Assembly: GCA_947166105.1 (NCBI GenBank)
Contig: CAMVCZ010000014.1
Location: 1 to 64,000 of the forward strand
Length of the DNA stretch: 64,000 nt
Source: an uncultured Bacteroidales bacterium
GTDB lineage: Bacteria > Bacteroidota > Bacteroidia > Bacteroidales > F082
Reading direction: 5' to 3'
Shown here: positions 38,889 to 48,171 of the stretch, piece after piece
How the letters are laid out: every line of letters starts with the position of its first letter
Position numbering within the stretch: the first letter of the stretch is position 1
Position numbers and translations under genes: made by a program
The notes under the pieces: model-generated
Databases searched by the model: none
What the model was told of the DNA's origin: nothing
The model's input: only the letters and a program-made list of their open reading frames with translations

Positions 38889-39839
38889 ATGAAAAAAGAT
38901 AGCAAAAGAGCTCCCCATAGCAAAAGCAACCCACTGAAATTCAACGTGACAGAGGAATCCAAACTGATGGAATTCCTGATGAAGAAATTGGACGGCATCA
39001 GTAGGAACAAGGTGAAAAACATGTTGGCCAACAAGGTCGTCAGCGTCGACGGCAAGCGCACCACTCAATTTGACTTTGCCCTCGAACCCGGCATGGTCGT
39101 CGAAATCGGGAAACCTACCGCCAAGGAACGCTTCCGCAGCCCATGGCTGAACATCATCTATGAGGACAAGTACCTTTTGGTCATCGACAAGAAGGAAGGT
39201 CTGCTCACCAACAGCCCCACCAAAGAGAAAGAAACGGCACAAAGTATTCTGAACCAATATTTTATCTACACGCAACAACGTTGCCGCGCCCACACCATCC
39301 ACCGCCTCGACCGCGACACCAGCGGCTTGATGCTCTTTGCAAAAAGCAAGGAAGTGGCCCTGACATTTGAGGAAGACTGGAAAAACACCGTCTACGACCG
39401 CCGTTATGTGGCTGTGGTGTGCGGTTGCGTGGAGAAAAAGGAAGGCATGGTGGAATCGTGGCTGAAGGACAACAAGGCTTTCATCACCTACTCCAGCCCC
39501 ACCGACAATGGCGGGAAGTTTGCGCAAACCTATTACAAAACCCTATATTCCACCCCGAAGTATTCCCTGTTAGAGTTGCAATTGGAAACCGGCCGCAAGA
39601 ACCAGATTCGTGTCCACATGGCCGACATTGGGCATCCCGTAGTAGGCGACCCGAAGTATGGCACTTCGGCCTACAAACAGCCCCAAGGCACCGATGCCTA
39701 CGACAACTCCTTAGGCCGCCTGTGTTTGCACGCCTACAAACTCTGCTTCCATCATCCCTACAAGAAACAAGACATGGAGTTTGAAACGCCGTTCCCTAAG
39801 ACGTTTATGAGGCCGTTTCCGATGTTGGAGAGGAAATAA
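38889..39839 (+). CDS. RluA-family pseudouridine synthase
   Basis: S4-like N-terminus; HTIHRLDRDTSGLMLFAKS; LETGRKNQIRVHMADIGHPVVGDPKYG. Confidence 0.93.
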   Translation: MKKDSKRAPHSKSNPLKFNVTEESKLMEFLMKKLDGISRNKVKNMLANKVVSVDGKRTTQFDFALEPGMVVEIGKPTAKERFRSPWLNIIYEDKYLLVIDKKEGLLTNSPTKEKETAQSILNQYFIYTQQRCRAHTIHRLDRDTSGLMLFAKSKEVALTFEEDWKNTVYDRRYVAVVCGCVEKKEGMVESWLKDNKAFITYSSPTDNGGKFAQTYYKTLYSTPKYSLLELQLETGRKNQIRVHMADIGHPVVGDPKYGTSAYKQPQGTDAYDNSLGRLCLHAYKLCFHHPYKKQDMEFETPFPKTFMRPFPMLERK

Positions 39840-42270
39840 AATCCAACAAAGCCGCCCACTCCTTCTCACTCAACTGCTCTTGCAACCATTCCCTAAAATC
39901 TTTCTCCATATTGGCTTCTTGATAGCAAAGGGCAATATTTAGGAAACACGTTATTGTATTTGGATGGTTCTTGATGGTGTTTAGCAGTATCCTAAATGCT
40001 TTCATATAATACTCCCAAGCCTTGTCGTAGTCGCCCTTGGCATAATACACCCCAGCAATGTTGTTATAGGTCGTGGCCGTGTCGGGATGGTCCTTGCCCA
40101 ACTTGGACTCACTAATTTTCATATCCTTTTCATAATACTCCAAAGCCTTGTCGTAGTCGCCATTAGCATAATACACCCCAGCAATGTTGTTATAGGTCGT
40201 GGCCGTGTCGGGATGGTCTTTGCCCAACTTGGACTCACTTATTTCCAATGCCTTCCCGTAATACTCCAAAGCATTGTCGTAGTCGCCCTTGGCCTTATAC
40301 ACCAAAGCGATGTTGTTGTAGGTCGTGGCCGTGTAGGGATGGTCCTTGCCCAACTTGGACTCATAAATATCTTTGGCTTTCTCATAATACATAAGGGATT
40401 TGCCGTAATCACACATATTGGAATACACCAAGGCGATATCGTTGTAGGTCGTGGCCGTGTCAGTATGGTCCTTGCCCAACTTGGACTCACTTATTTCCAT
40501 ATCCTTCTCTAAATACTCCAAAGCCTTGACATAATTTCCTAAAGCCATAAATACTTTAGCAATGTTGTTGTATGTCGTGGCCGTGGAGGGATGGTCCTTG
40601 CCCAACTTGGACTCCCTTATTTCCAAGGCCTTCCCAAAATACTCCAAAGCCTTGTCGTAGTCGCCCATATAATAATAGCCATATCCTATATTATGAAAAA
40701 CCGAAGCCAAAGTTTCCGTTTCTTCTTGCTCAATTGCACTTATTACAGACTCGCCAATATCTATCCTTCGCTGCAAAGAAGCATAACCATCATCAATCCT
40801 AAACCAATAGGGGTCTGTACTTAAGAACTCCAAAATCTTATCCGTGGTTCCTTCTGGCGCAATGGTTTTCTTGTGGCCTAGCGCATCATCAACGAAATCG
40901 AAACGGACAATCGCCCTCACCAAAGGATGCATCGAAAAGGCTTGCTTGCCCTCGTCATACGTCAGCCAACCGTCTTGTATCAAATCGTCCAAATCCTTGT
41001 TTTCAAAGCCAAACCATTGCCCTATTTCCTCAAGGGAGCACTCGCAATTCACAGGCAGCACGGCAAAACTGTTCAGCACTTTCTTGTCGGCCTCCGGGCG
41101 TTTCTGAAGATTGAACAAGCATCTCAAATGCCATTCAATGGTCGCATTTTCATCATCATATTCTGTGGGTATTATTCTTTCAACCTCATCAAATCCTTTC
41201 TTAATCTTCTTATAATAGGCTGCAAGGTTTTCCCGTTTCGCGCCCTTGGCCAGCAGTTCGATGGTAAAAGTATGGTAATGGGCCAATGCAACGATTTTGT
41301 CCACCCATTCAGGGTCGGCTTCGCTTCCATAGTAATGGTTGAACACCGCTATGCAATCGTCCTCGTCCAATGCTTTCAGTTCATATCGGGAATAGGGGCG
41401 CAAATCCTCCTTCAATCTCGAAGTCAACAATATGGCCGTGTTTTCCCATCCCGTCAAGTTTCGCAATTCCTTGTCGCTTAATGGGTTTTGGTTGGTGTCA
41501 TCGTCCACATTGTCAATGATGAACAGTTTCGTTTTCCTGTCGTTGTGCAAATCGTTCATCATTGCTTCCCAAGGGTCGTTCCTATCCTTATAATCCTCAA
41601 TGCGATACAAAAAACTATGCCTCAAACTTCCTTTATAGCCAATCCAAGCCACCTCATCAAACCGGTCCCTGTAATTATGGAACAGGAGTTGGGCCAATTT
41701 GGTCTTGCCAAGGCCCCCCAAGCCCGAAAGCATAACGTGTTTCTTTTCGGAAAGCATCTCCCAAAGTCCGTCCAAGTCTTTCTCACGGCCAATGACGGTG
41801 GAAGAGTCGGCCCACGCGGGAACGGAAGTCAAATAACGGATATTATCATCTATGTTTCGTTTCAATTCTTTAATCTTGTCGTCCAATCTTCGTATTTCCC
41901 TTTCATTCTTCTCATTTGATTTCTTGACACTATAATTCAACAGCAAGATTTGCAAATATGCCCAAGTGTTGGCATCCTTCTCCAACTCTGTTTTGAACTG
42001 GTCCAAGAGTTTTTTGTCAAACAGGTTTGTCGGAGGAATTGAAGCATCGGGAGAATCCACCATCCAAACCAAGGCATCAATGACATCGTCTTTTTGTATG
42101 GCTACCTTGTCTTTCCAGATTTCATTGCCACGCGCCACCTTATCCAAGGCATCACCCAAAGCCTGTTCCACTTTTTCTTCGAGAGACTTGGTAGGAAGAA
42201 GTCTTTGCAAAGCATTTGACGCGGCTTCTCCCGCAAGGAACTTCACTATTTCTAAAGCAATCTTTTCCAT
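39805..42270 (-). CDS. STAND/NB-ARC NTPase with C-terminal kinesin-light-chain-like TPR array
   Basis: VMLSGLGGLGKTKLAQLLFHNY (Walker A), KTKLFIIDNVDDD (Walker B), AILLTSRLKEDLRPY; 5-6 TPRs of type TYNNIAxVYxxxGDYDKALEYYEKALEISESKLGKDHPDTA. Confidence 0.88.
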   Translation of the reverse strand: MEKIALEIVKFLAGEAASNALQRLLPTKSLEEKVEQALGDALDKVARGNEIWKDKVAIQKDDVIDALVWMVDSPDASIPPTNLFDKKLLDQFKTELEKDANTWAYLQILLLNYSVKKSNEKNEREIRRLDDKIKELKRNIDDNIRYLTSVPAWADSSTVIGREKDLDGLWEMLSEKKHVMLSGLGGLGKTKLAQLLFHNYRDRFDEVAWIGYKGSLRHSFLYRIEDYKDRNDPWEAMMNDLHNDRKTKLFIIDNVDDDTNQNPLSDKELRNLTGWENTAILLTSRLKEDLRPYSRYELKALDEDDCIAVFNHYYGSEADPEWVDKIVALAHYHTFTIELLAKGAKRENLAAYYKKIKKGFDEVERIIPTEYDDENATIEWHLRCLFNLQKRPEADKKVLNSFAVLPVNCECSLEEIGQWFGFENKDLDDLIQDGWLTYDEGKQAFSMHPLVRAIVRFDFVDDALGHKKTIAPEGTTDKILEFLSTDPYWFRIDDGYASLQRRIDIGESVISAIEQEETETLASVFHNIGYGYYYMGDYDKALEYFGKALEIRESKLGKDHPSTATTYNNIAKVFMALGNYVKALEYLEKDMEISESKLGKDHTDTATTYNDIALVYSNMCDYGKSLMYYEKAKDIYESKLGKDHPYTATTYNNIALVYKAKGDYDNALEYYGKALEISESKLGKDHPDTATTYNNIAGVYYANGDYDKALEYYEKDMKISESKLGKDHPDTATTYNNIAGVYYAKGDYDKAWEYYMKAFRILLNTIKNHPNTITCFLNIALCYQEANMEKDFREWLQEQLSEKEWAALLDFISSPTSETAS
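39960..40712 (-). repeat. 126-bp tandem coding repeats (TPR units) in the STAND gene
   Basis: Equivalent positions of the gtcgggatgg-type segment at 40081, 40207, 40333, 40459, 40585: exactly 126 bp apart. Confidence 0.9.
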
Positions 42271-42381
42271 ATCCTAAACCGATTTTCGACTTGCAAAAAT
42301 ACAAGTCTCGCTCTTGAAACACAAAAAAATCGCAAAATTTGTGGCGATTCCGTCAATCCAAGCCAAAACCACAAAAGAAAA

Positions 42382-42410
42382 ACCCTAACTGTCAGTCAGT
42401 TAGGGTATCT
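42382..42410. terminator. Terminator downstream of the tRNA-Leu genes
   Basis: accctaactg-tcagt-cagttagggt flanked by A-rich and T-rich tracts. Confidence 0.7.
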
Positions 42411-42421
42411 TTTTTCTTTAG

Positions 42422-42503
42422 TGCCCCGAACAGGAGTCGAACCTGCACACCTCTCGATATACGCACCTGAAACGTACGCGTCTACCAATTCCGCCATCGG
42501 GGC
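42422..42503 (-). tRNA. tRNA-Leu (anticodon CAG)
   Basis: gccccgatggcggaattggtagacgcgtacgtttcaggtgcgta...ggttcgactcctgttcggggca; anticodon loop TTCAGGT. Confidence 0.9.
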
Positions 42504-42513
42504 TTGGAATCAG

Positions 42514-42597
42514 TGCCCAGGACAAGAGTCGAACTTGCATGCCGTAATCGGCACCACCCCCTCAAAGTGGCGTGTCTACCAATTTCACCACCTGGGC
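42514..42597 (-). tRNA. tRNA-Leu (anticodon GAG)
   Basis: gcccaggtggtgaaattggtagacacgccactttgagggggtgg...agttcgactcttgtcctgggca; anticodon loop TTGAGGG. Confidence 0.9.
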
Positions 42598-42721
42598 TTG
42601 AAATCGGCTGCAAAGATACAGCTTTTTTCAATGCGACAATGCTTTTTCAGAAAAATTTTGTCGTTTTTTTTCATCGCATTACTTAATTCCCTATTTTTGA
42701 ACCGCATAAAAACCTAATATC

Positions 42722-44233
42722 ATGTTTACAGATCAAGACCTTCAACAGCTTTCGGAAAGAAATATCGCTGAAAATCAGGTGTTACAGCAAGTGGCCCAAC
42801 TGAAAAGAGGCACCCAATTCGTCCAACTGATGCGTCCCGCCACCCTCGGCAACGGCATCCTGCGCCTCGACGACGAGCAAGTGAAGCAGATGACCGCCGA
42901 CTTTGAAGCCGACAAGGAGTATTACCAATTCACGAAATTCGTGCCTGCTTCGGGCGCGGCTTCGCGCATGTTCAAGGACTTGTTCGCTTTCGCCGAATCG
43001 GGCGAGGAAACCAAGTTCACGGACATTTTCTTCGCCCACATCCATAGCTTCGCCTTCTTCGACGACCTCAACGCCGCCGTGAAACGCCTATACAGCCTCG
43101 ATATTGATGCCATGCTTCAACAAGGCCGCAAAGTCGATGTGGTGAAAGCCCTGCTCCTCGAAAATGGATTGAACTACGGCAAACTGCCCAAAGCCCTACT
43201 GAAATTCCATCATTATGAGGGATTTAACCGATTGGCTTTGGAAGAGCATTTGGTGGAGGCTGCCCGCTATGCCACCGACAATGATGGCGTGGCCAAACTG
43301 CACTTCACCGTTTCGCCAGAACATGAAGAGCCTTTCAAGAAGACGGTTAATGCGCTGATTGACAGTTACGAAGAAAAATACCGCGTGCGCTACGACATCA
43401 CCTATTCGTGCCAAAAGCCTTCCACCGACACAGTTGCCATCGATGCCGACGGCAACCTGTTCCGCGAGGCCAACGGCAAGATTCTGTTCCGTCCGGGCGG
43501 TCACGGGGCACTCATCGAGAACCTGAACGACCTCGGCGAGGAAATCGTCTTCATCAAGAACATTGACAACATCGTGCCCGAAACCAAGGCGCAAACTACC
43601 ATTATATATAAAAAGGTGTTGGCCGGACTGCTGCTCAAGTTGCAACAAAAGACCTTTGAATACCTCGAACTGCTCGACAGCGGTTTTGTCATCGAGGAAG
43701 AATTAGAGGAAATCACTCGTTTTGCGAAAGAGTCGCTGATGATTGACATTCCCGATTTCGTGAAGGAATACAACGAGTTTGAAAAGATTGATTATCTGTA
43801 CAATAAACTCAACCGACCGATGCGTATTTGCGGCATGGTGAAGAACGAGGGCGAACCCGGTGGCGGTCCCTTCTGGGTGAAAAACGACGACGATGAGGTG
43901 TCGCTGCAAATCATCGAATCCTCGCAAATCGACCACAAAAACCCGCAACAGGAAGCCATTTTCCAAGGCTCGACCCACTTCAACCCCGTCGATTTGGTAT
44001 GCGGTTGCTGGAACTACCAAGGCGAGGCCTTCAACCTGACGGACTATGTGGACGCCAACACAGGCTTTGTTTCCAACAAGTCGAAAGACGGTCGCGAACT
44101 GAAAGCCTTGGAGTTGCCCGGCCTCTGGAACGGCGCGATGGCCGATTGGATTACCATCTTCGTTGAGGTGCCCATCGAAACCTTCAACCCCGTGAAGACT
44201 GTGAATGATTTGCTGAAGCCGATGCACAATTGA
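42722..44233 (+). CDS. DUF4301 family protein
   Basis: FTKFVPASGAASRMFKDLFAF; LFRPGGHGALIENLNDL; ICGMVKNEGEPGGGPFWV. Confidence 0.88.
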   Translation: MFTDQDLQQLSERNIAENQVLQQVAQLKRGTQFVQLMRPATLGNGILRLDDEQVKQMTADFEADKEYYQFTKFVPASGAASRMFKDLFAFAESGEETKFTDIFFAHIHSFAFFDDLNAAVKRLYSLDIDAMLQQGRKVDVVKALLLENGLNYGKLPKALLKFHHYEGFNRLALEEHLVEAARYATDNDGVAKLHFTVSPEHEEPFKKTVNALIDSYEEKYRVRYDITYSCQKPSTDTVAIDADGNLFREANGKILFRPGGHGALIENLNDLGEEIVFIKNIDNIVPETKAQTTIIYKKVLAGLLLKLQQKTFEYLELLDSGFVIEEELEEITRFAKESLMIDIPDFVKEYNEFEKIDYLYNKLNRPMRICGMVKNEGEPGGGPFWVKNDDDEVSLQIIESSQIDHKNPQQEAIFQGSTHFNPVDLVCGCWNYQGEAFNLTDYVDANTGFVSNKSKDGRELKALELPGLWNGAMADWITIFVEVPIETFNPVKTVNDLLKPMHN

Positions 44234-44266
44234 ATGATAACCAGATAATCAGAAGCATCAACATAC

Positions 44267-45328
44267 ATGAGGAAAAAGAGAAGGAACGATGAACCGCGCA
44301 GTTTGAACCTCCGTTTCTGGCTGAGGTCGATTGTATTGTTTGCAGTACTGATAGCGTTGTTTTTGGCACCCATGTATAGTGGGGAATTCGCAACGGTCAT
44401 CGGGAAATCATGGTTCCAAATGACAGGTTTGACATTGTTTTTGTGGCTTATCATCTCGATTTGCAACAAACTGACTGACATTTTCATCCTTCGCAAGCAA
44501 GAAAGCGGCCTGACTTGGTGCCAAATCGCCATCCTCATCGCCGTTGCGCTGTGGATTCTCGGTTTCCTTCTCGTCTTCGACATACAAAAAGACTCCAGCT
44601 ATTTCTTGGTTTTTGGCATTATCGGCACCGTGCTGAGTTGGGTTTTTCAAGACACCCTGAAAGGCGTGGTGGCGTTCCTTCACGTCAGGTTGAACCATCT
44701 CCTGAGTATCGACGACTGGATTCAAGTGCCAAAATATAATGTTGATGGCGAGGTGAAACGCATCACTTTGACGACGGTCACCATCCTCAATTGGGACACA
44801 ACCACCTCGTCAATACCCACCAGTGTGCTACATGCCGACCATTTTATCAATTTCCAGAAGATGGCGGAAGGAAAGACCTACGGAAGGCTTTTGACGAGAA
44901 ATTTCATCCTCGACACAAGCCGGTTTCGTCCCATTTCCGCTGAGGAGGCTGAACGACTGAAAAACATGGACGAGTTGAAGCATATTCTGCCCGCAGAGGA
45001 AATCCATGAAGGAGTCCTCAACGCCCACTTGTTCAGGACTTACCTGTTCCATTGGTTGATGAACGACCCCGTTGTTTCGCAAAACCCACGACTGATGGTA
45101 AGTTGGAAAGAACAGAAGGATTCGGGGATGCCTCTGCAAGTGTTTGCCCACCTTTTGAAGACCGGTTTTTCCACCTTCGAATGGGAGCAATCGAGAATCA
45201 CGGAGCATATTGTAGAATCGCTCGAATGGTTTGGCCTCCGTCTTTACCAAAGCCCGTCGAGTTATGACCTCAGCACTTGCATCGACCACCTCAAAGAGGC
45301 CACAAACAGAAAGGAAAACATAGCATGA
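44267..45328 (+). CDS. Mechanosensitive ion channel, MscS/YbdG-like
   Basis: TM segments; DDWIQVPKYNVDGEVKRITLTTVTILNWDTTTSSIPTSVL typical of MscS/YbdG beta-domain. Confidence 0.85.
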   Translation: MRKKRRNDEPRSLNLRFWLRSIVLFAVLIALFLAPMYSGEFATVIGKSWFQMTGLTLFLWLIISICNKLTDIFILRKQESGLTWCQIAILIAVALWILGFLLVFDIQKDSSYFLVFGIIGTVLSWVFQDTLKGVVAFLHVRLNHLLSIDDWIQVPKYNVDGEVKRITLTTVTILNWDTTTSSIPTSVLHADHFINFQKMAEGKTYGRLLTRNFILDTSRFRPISAEEAERLKNMDELKHILPAEEIHEGVLNAHLFRTYLFHWLMNDPVVSQNPRLMVSWKEQKDSGMPLQVFAHLLKTGFSTFEWEQSRITEHIVESLEWFGLRLYQSPSSYDLSTCIDHLKEATNRKENIA

Positions 45329-46416
45329 GCAAAGGTTTCAAAAAAGAAAAGCCCTTTGAGTATTTGAGGCGGAAAAACGGCGAGAGGTTTTCGGACGAAA
45401 CCGTCAGGAATTGGTATGTGGCACGAGCATACGTCCTTGACAGACTGAAAGATGTGGTCATTTGCCAAGAGTCGGGTGAGCATTTGCAAGTGGTGGTCAA
45501 CGGCGACAGTCCATTGATGCTTTCGGTTGCAAGGCAAGTAGCGTTGTCGGCCCATTTTGCCAATTTCGACGAAACATGTCCCATGAGAAGTGTCATCACC
45601 ATTGTGAGCAAAAACAAGCAGATCGCTGAAGTTTTAGAACAAGAGGAATATCTGTGCAACCTTCCGTTGTTATGCAAGCTATCAGTCTATGAATCAATAA
45701 CTAAGAACGAAGATTCGCACATCGACATTGAACTTCGTGTGGTTGAAAATTGGCAAGAAAACAGCACCAATGAGGCCATTGTCATATCGGAGGACGAAGT
45801 GAGGGCGTTCTGCAACAAGGACATTTATTGCATCGACACGCGCAAGGCCGTTTTGACCCAAAGGATGTATTCCTTAGGCTCGTGGATTGATAACTTGCCC
45901 GCCGAAAACATCCATAACGCCGAGCGCTATGCAATGGCACTCAACATCTTCCAACACAACCTTTTACGGAAGCCCATCAATCCTTTAGTCAACGCGAAAA
46001 AATGGGAATCCGACATGACCACGGTCAGAAACGGTTTGTCAAGTATCTTTTGTGGCGATTGTTTTGAATCGAGAGCTGCTGGAGTAAAACAACACGCAAA
46101 GAATCAAGGGATTACAGAAAAAGAAGCATGGAACGACTGTGTAGAGGGATTGTCGAAGAGCGAACATGCCCGATGGGTGGTCGAAAAACTCATCATGGGT
46201 TTCAGGCCATTGAATGAGAAGGAGCGCATGAAAGACGAAGTTTTGTTTGGAGCGGAAAAGAGGCAATATCGCAACAAATTGAAAAAGAACGCTTTAGACC
46301 CTGCTCACATCGATCTCTGTTCTTTTGCAGAATTGCGACGCATCAACCCTTCCGACCTGAAATACGACAGCTTTTTGATGCTGGCTATCCCCGGAATATT
46401 GGAAAAACTGAGTTAA
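45325..46416 (+). CDS. RyR-like domain-containing protein
   Basis: C-terminal GLSKSEHARWVVEKLIMGFRPLNE...DPAHIDLCSFAELRRI RyR-like pattern; ATG overlaps MscS stop (ATGA). Confidence 0.65.
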   Translation: MSKGFKKEKPFEYLRRKNGERFSDETVRNWYVARAYVLDRLKDVVICQESGEHLQVVVNGDSPLMLSVARQVALSAHFANFDETCPMRSVITIVSKNKQIAEVLEQEEYLCNLPLLCKLSVYESITKNEDSHIDIELRVVENWQENSTNEAIVISEDEVRAFCNKDIYCIDTRKAVLTQRMYSLGSWIDNLPAENIHNAERYAMALNIFQHNLLRKPINPLVNAKKWESDMTTVRNGLSSIFCGDCFESRAAGVKQHAKNQGITEKEAWNDCVEGLSKSEHARWVVEKLIMGFRPLNEKERMKDEVLFGAEKRQYRNKLKKNALDPAHIDLCSFAELRRINPSDLKYDSFLMLAIPGILEKLS

Positions 46417-47360
46417 GCCCATTCTCTTAAAACCTGATTGACAATCCCCTCAGCGTCCAAACCAAATTTGTGCATCAATTCTGAGGCTTGCCCCGACTCG
46501 CCGAAACGGTCTTTCATGCCAATACGAACAACCTTAATGGGATGGTTTTCAGACAGATATTCGGCTACTGCACTACCGAGTCCACCTATTATTTGGTGTT
46601 CCTCGACGGTGAAAATCATGCGGGTTTCTGAAGCGGCTTTCATCAAAATATCACCATCCAAAGGCTTGATGGTGTGCATGTTGATGACACGCGCCGAAAT
46701 ATTCTTTTGCTCAAGGATTTTGGCCGCTTCAAGGGCTTCCCAAACCTCGTGACCAGTGGCCACAATGGTAATGTCATTGCCTTCGCGCATCAGTTGGGCT
46801 TTTCCAATCTCAAATTCTTGATTCTTAGCGGTAAAATCAGGAACAGTCTCACGACCGAAACGCACATAGACAGGGCCTTTGCACTCCAAAATGGCTTTCT
46901 CAGTGGCGATTTTGGCTTGCGTGGCATCGCAGGGCGAAATGACGGTCATATTGGGCAGCACGCGCATGGTGGCCATGTCCTCCAAAGCCTGATGTGTGGC
47001 TCCGTCCGGCCCGACCGAAACGCCCGCGTGTGCGCCACCGATGACGACATGCACATTGTTGTAACACACGGAGATACGAATCTGGTCGTTGGCCCGGTGC
47101 GCCGCAAAAACGCCGTAGGTGCTGAAGACGGGAATCTTGCCGCTCAAGGCAAGGCCGGCAGCCGTGGCCACGCAGTCTTGCTCGGCTATGCCCATCGAGA
47201 AAAACCTGTCGGGAAAAGCCTCCGCAAAAAAGTTCATCCCGACCGAATTGGTGATGTCGGCACCCAAACCGACCACGCGGCTATCTTGTTGAGCCGCAGC
47301 GAGAACGCCCTCGCCGAAGCCTGTTTTTGTGGGTTTGTTTCCTTTATTGATGTAATTCAT
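46413..47360 (-). CDS. Transketolase, C-terminal subunit
   Basis: Pyrimidine-binding and C-terminal TK domains: FSMGIAEQDCVATAAGLALSGKIPVFSTYG. Confidence 0.92.
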   Translation of the reverse strand: MNYINKGNKPTKTGFGEGVLAAAQQDSRVVGLGADITNSVGMNFFAEAFPDRFFSMGIAEQDCVATAAGLALSGKIPVFSTYGVFAAHRANDQIRISVCYNNVHVVIGGAHAGVSVGPDGATHQALEDMATMRVLPNMTVISPCDATQAKIATEKAILECKGPVYVRFGRETVPDFTAKNQEFEIGKAQLMREGNDITIVATGHEVWEALEAAKILEQKNISARVINMHTIKPLDGDILMKAASETRMIFTVEEHQIIGGLGSAVAEYLSENHPIKVVRIGMKDRFGESGQASELMHKFGLDAEGIVNQVLREWA

Positions 47361-48171
47361 GCAAAAAATCCTTTAATTGTTCCTTGGTCGGCACCTTGCC
47401 ATGCCATTGGTTGTTGTTTTCTATGCTTTTCACGCCCTTGCCCATGATGGTGTCGGCAATGATAACCGTCGGTTTACCCTTCTCATTGTCAGCCATTTCC
47501 AATGCCATCTTGATTTGACTGAAATCGTGGCCGTCAATTTCAATCGTATGCCAGCCGAAGGCCGCCCATTTGTCGCGCAAAGGGTCGATAGCCATCACTT
47601 TTTCCGTACCGCCATCAATTTGTAGACGGTTTCGGTCGATAATAGCGCATAGGTTGTCCAATTTGTGATGCGCCGCCGCCATCGCCGATTCCCACACGCT
47701 TCCCTCCTGCTGCTCGCCATCACCCATGATGCAAAAAACGCGGTTAACGGTTCCTGAGCCTACAGAAGTACCATCCATCTTGGCCGCCAAAGCCATGCCC
47801 AAAGCCACGCCAAGCCCTTGTCCCAAACTGCCCGAACTAGTCTCCAAACCCGGCAAGCGGAACTCATAACTCGGATGACCTTGCAAACGGCTGCCTAATT
47901 TGCGCAGCGTAAGCATCTCATCCTCTGGAAAATAGCCAGCTGCCGCCAAAGTCGCATACAGCACGGGAGCCGTATGCCCGATGGAAAGCACTACCCTGTC
48001 GCGGCCTTCCCAATCGGGATGCTTGGGATCGTGGCGCAAATGATTGAAATACAATACAGTAAATATGTCCACCAAATCAAGAGAGCCGCCCGTATGCCCT
48101 GAACCAGCCTCCGCCAAGGCGGTCAAAATCAATTCGCGAATGTGCTTCGCCTTTGCTTGCAAATCCATCAT
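47344..48171 (-). CDS. Transketolase, N-terminal (TPP-binding) subunit
   Basis: GSGHTGGSLDLVDIFTVLYF; IMGDGEQQEGSVWE (TPP motif); start at MMDLQAK. Confidence 0.92.
   Translation of the reverse strand: MMDLQAKAKHIRELILTALAEAGSGHTGGSLDLVDIFTVLYFNHLRHDPKHPDWEGRDRVVLSIGHTAPVLYATLAAAGYFPEDEMLTLRKLGSRLQGHPSYEFRLPGLETSSGSLGQGLGVALGMALAAKMDGTSVGSGTVNRVFCIMGDGEQQEGSVWESAMAAAHHKLDNLCAIIDRNRLQIDGGTEKVMAIDPLRDKWAAFGWHTIEIDGHDFSQIKMALEMADNEKGKPTVIIADTIMGKGVKSIENNNQWHGKVPTKEQLKDFLHELHQ

Noticed and set aside
40000-40700. Regularly spaced repeats suggestive of a CRISPR array
   Set aside because: Period is 126 bp = 42 codons, in frame with TPR units of the STAND protein; no 24-36 bp repeat plus unique spacers and no cas genes nearby.
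42421-42717. Plus-strand ORF covering the tRNA pair
   Set aside because: Sequence is tRNA antisense; PRTGVEPAHL/PGQESNLHA is the usual spurious translation of tRNA genes.
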